A stretch of 7,539 bases of DNA, taken from the NCBI GenBank assembly GCA_028276205.1, contig JAPYWU010000066.1, forward strand, positions 1-7,539. Reading direction: 5' to 3'. The stretch comes from Dictyoglomaceae bacterium. Lineage in GTDB: Bacteria; Dictyoglomota; Dictyoglomia; Dictyoglomales; Dictyoglomaceae. The translations under genes and the position numbers were made by a program. Below are positions 5,604 through 7,539 of the stretch, piece after piece (the first letter of the stretch is position 1; each line of letters starts with the position of its first letter). The notes beneath the pieces are model-generated. The model saw only the letters and a program-made list of their open reading frames with translations. It had not been told where the DNA came from and did no database searches.

Positions 5604-6887
5604 CTATCTTCCAAACACTAAGTTAGGAATAAATAGTACTAAATCTGGGAAGAAAATTATTGTTACAACAGCAAGAACAACCGCAACTAAGAATGGCCAC
5701 GATTCTCTCAAAAATTCCTCTAAGGTAACATCCAATATGGTACACACAGCATACATAGCTGCCCCTACAGGCGGTGTAAAGTTACCAATAGCACAAGTAA
5801 TTACAAATATAAGACCAAAATGTACAGGATCTATTCCCAGCTTTAAGGCTATAGGGAAAAATATGGAGGTTAACATCAAAATTAAAACTGTAGCATCAAT
5901 AAAACATCCAGCTATAAGCAGAAGACCAATCAATATAAGAAGAAACACATAAGGATTATTAGTTATTCCTAAGATAAAGCTAGATATTAATTCTGGAATT
6001 CTTTCCCATACAATACCATAAGAGAAAATACTTGAAAAAGCAATTAAGGACATGGTAGCTCCTATATCAGTAACAGAACTTCTCAAGGCTTCCATAAAAT
6101 TATTAAAATTAAGTTCTCTATAAGCCAAAAGTCCAACCAATACTGCATATACTACACAAAGAGCTCCTATTTCAGAGGGAGTAAAAAGTCCCCCTCTAAG
6201 CCCAATAAGTAATATAACAGGAAAAAGAATTGCCCATATACTCTTTAGAAAACCTGAGGCTATTTCCTTAGCAGAAGCTCTCTTTTCCCTTAAAGGGGCA
6301 AAATTTCTAATTTTTGCGGTAATTGCTACTGTTATCATAAGATATGCCATTATTAAAAGACCTGGAATTATTCCTCCTGCAAAAAGTCTTCCTATAGAAA
6401 CTTGAGCAATTGTTCCAAAAAGTACTAATCCAATACTTGGCGGTATCGTTGGAACCTCTAATGATGAATATACTAAAGCTCCTGCTGCATATCCCTTGGG
6501 AAGGCCTCTTCTTATCATTTCTGGACCAAGTATGCGAGCTTCCATAGCAGCATCTGCAATAGCAGAGCCAGATACACCTCCCATTAGAGCAGAAAGAACA
6601 CAAGTCACCTGAGCAAGTCCACCTCTAAGATGTCCTACTAAGGTTACTGATAAGTCTATTAATCTTTTGGTTATTCCTGTGTTATTCATCATATTTCCTG
6701 CTGTTATGAATAATGGAATTGCAAGAAGAGCAAAGTTTATAGTTTGAGAAAGAGGCTGTTGAATTGGTGTGGTTATAGGAATTTCAGGATGTTGTAAAAA
6801 GAACAAAAATCCTGAAATAGCTATAGCAAAAACTACCGGCATACCGAGAAGCATAAATAGAAAGAAAAATATTATTACTAAAAGCAT
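5604..6887 (-). CDS. dctM: TRAP transporter large permease subunit (DctM family)
   Basis: This is the ion-coupled translocating subunit of a tripartite ATP-independent periplasmic (TRAP) transporter, which imports organic acids or sugar acids captured by DctP. The 427 residues and roughly a dozen hydrophobic segments fit DctM. Conserved family sequences are PLFITAGNMMNNTG (58-71), the Na+-site region GGVSGSAIADAA (103-114), TIPPSI (147-152), FTPSEIGA (235-242) and GNFTPPVGAAMY (368-379), the second half of the inverted-repeat ion-binding region. The start ATG has AGGAGG 8 bases upstream, inside the end of dctQ, with only 2 bp between the genes. The SDR frame follows after 12 bp. Substrate cannot be assigned from the permease; the downstream dehydrogenase suggests a hydroxy or sugar acid. 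Confidence 0.95.
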   Translation of the reverse strand: MLLVIIFFFLFMLLGMPVVFAIAISGFLFFLQHPEIPITTPIQQPLSQTINFALLAIPLFITAGNMMNNTGITKRLIDLSVTLVGHLRGGLAQVTCVLSALMGGVSGSAIADAAMEARILGPEMIRRGLPKGYAAGALVYSSLEVPTIPPSIGLVLFGTIAQVSIGRLFAGGIIPGLLIMAYLMITVAITAKIRNFAPLREKRASAKEIASGFLKSIWAILFPVILLIGLRGGLFTPSEIGALCVVYAVLVGLLAYRELNFNNFMEALRSSVTDIGATMSLIAFSSIFSYGIVWERIPELISSFILGITNNPYVFLLILIGLLLIAGCFIDATVLILMLTSIFFPIALKLGIDPVHFGLIFVITCAIGNFTPPVGAAMYAVCTILDVTLEEFLRESWPFLVAVVLAVVTIIFFPDLVLFIPNLVFGR

Positions 6888-6889
6888 AA

Positions 6890-7369
6890 TTAATTCCTCC
6901 TATTCTGTAAACCCTTTATTTCATCAATAATCTTTACTAAAGTGGTTATTAAAAGGAAAATAGCACCACAAGGAATACTTAAAGTGGCCCACATATAACT
7001 AAAACCATAAATTCCTTCAAATGTTCTATATTTCTGAACTATAGCCAATTTAAAACCAAATATAATCAAATATATTAAAAAGATGAAAATTATTAAATAA
7101 TTAAATATCTTTATATATCCTTGGACCCTTTTTGAAAATCTTTTCACCAAGAGATCCACATTCATAAGTTTATCTTTCCTGTAAGCCATATCCATTGCTA
7201 ACATAGAAGCCCATGCAAAAAGAAAACTTGCAAGAGGATTTGCCCAAGAAATAGGATTATGAAAGAATCTTGCTACACCACCAGTAAATACCAATATTAC
7301 TATCGCTACCAAGAAAATACTTGCAACAAATACTTCTATTTTTCCTAAAAATTCGTATATTTTTCTCAT
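6890..7369 (-). CDS. dctQ: TRAP transporter small permease subunit (DctQ family)
   Basis: DctQ is the small membrane partner that scaffolds DctM in TRAP transporters. The 159-residue length and four predicted helices (about residues 12-34, 43-62, 86-110 and 125-146) fit the family. The segment NPISWANPLASFLFAWASMLAMDMAYRKDKL, split here as NPISWANP and FAWASMLAMDMAYRKD, matches the family's W...fxW..mlg..xAyR signature ahead of the VDLLVKRF region. The position usually Glu-rich after the Trp (WseE) is WANP here. The start is supported by GGGAGG before the ATG at 7367-7369. It lies between dctP and dctM, the standard order. Confidence 0.9.
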   Translation of the reverse strand: MRKIYEFLGKIEVFVASIFLVAIVILVFTGGVARFFHNPISWANPLASFLFAWASMLAMDMAYRKDKLMNVDLLVKRFSKRVQGYIKIFNYLIIFIFLIYLIIFGFKLAIVQKYRTFEGIYGFSYMWATLSIPCGAIFLLITTLVKIIDEIKGLQNRRN

Positions 7370-7396
7370 TTAATCTTCCTCCCTTTAAAACAAGTT

Positions 7397-7422
7397 ATGG
7401 GGAGCCTACTTTGGCTCCCCAT
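7397..7422 (-). terminator. Hairpin between dctP and dctQ, probable leaky terminator or mRNA stabiliser
   Basis: A perfect 10-bp GC-rich stem, ATGGGGAGCC (7397-7406) with GGCTCCCCAT (7413-7422), has a 6-base loop and sits in the 75-bp gap between dctP and dctQ. On the minus strand it is followed by AACTTGTTTT, a poor U-tract, so read-through into dctQM is expected. Such a hairpin would allow more binding protein than permease to be made. Confidence 0.65.
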
Positions 7423-7444
7423 TTATAAACTTTGATTTATACCA

Positions 7445-7539
7445 TTACTTCTTTCTCATCTCTTTCCAGATCTTCTCTTTAACTTCCTTAACCTTTAATA
7501 CTTCATATGCTTTTTCTCCAGCCTTCTTAAAGGCATCAA
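7445..7539 (-). CDS. dctP: Probable TRAP substrate-binding protein DctP, C-terminal fragment
   Basis: The minus-strand frame entering from the right edge encodes 30 visible residues, ending KEVKEKIWKEMRKK, then TAA (7445-7447). The sequence DAFKKAGEKAYEVLK is a charged amphipathic helix of the kind that ends DctP binding proteins. The position directly before dctQ and dctM is where dctP normally sits. The signal peptide and ligand-binding arginine region are outside the window, so identity rests mainly on gene order. Confidence 0.65.
   Translation of the reverse strand, partial: DAFKKAGEKAYEVLKVKEVKEKIWKEMRKK

Noticed and set aside
5524..5952. Plus-strand frame of 142 codons opposite the SDR start and dctM end
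   Set aside because: It lies entirely antisense to two well-supported genes, crosses their junction, and shows no recognisable domain.
6307..6603. Minus-strand frame of 98 codons inside dctM
   Set aside because: It is an alternative frame of dctM with a Cys/Ser/Arg-rich composition unlike a real protein.

Overview
The window is AT-rich bacterial DNA. Arginine is mostly AGA/AGG, isoleucine often ATA, and the proteins are rich in Lys, Glu and Ile, which fits a thermophilic anaerobe. The style and gene content (ECF nickel transporter with NikR, an iron-sulfur-type LarE, an A-type flavoprotein, a TRAP transporter) would suit Dictyoglomus or a similar thermophile. That assignment is an impression from sequence style and was not tested by a search.

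Region 1 (1-2551, minus strand) is a nickel import and control operon, transcribed right to left: nikR, then cbiM/nikM, a PDGLE-type small membrane protein, cbiQ, and cbiO (cut by the left edge). The last four genes overlap one another by 4 to 25 bp, so they are very likely translationally coupled. Between nikR and cbiM lies a perfect 6-16-6 inverted repeat that looks like a NikR operator. It directly abuts the cbiM ribosome binding site. A perfect 17-bp inverted repeat sits inside the start of cbiQ.

Region 2 (2634-3449, plus strand) is larE, divergent from nikR. LarE donates sulfur during synthesis of the nickel-pincer nucleotide cofactor, so one divergent locus joins nickel sensing, nickel import and a nickel cofactor step. 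larE converges on an A-type flavoprotein gene (3464-4642, minus), and a strong hairpin between them probably terminates both. The flavoprotein has a good promoter of its own and is a diiron/FMN enzyme that detoxifies O2 or NO.

Region 3 (4833-7539, minus strand) is a TRAP operon: dctP (tail only), a hairpin, dctQ, dctM, then a short-chain dehydrogenase (SDR), closed by a terminator. It probably imports an organic or sugar acid, which the SDR would oxidise. The SDR frame carries a single in-frame TAG at codon 129. The frame is otherwise open, and every catalytic residue is kept on one side of the stop or the other.

No tRNA, rRNA, CRISPR array or insertion sequence was seen. The stretches without a gene are all under 200 bp and are described in the feature list.
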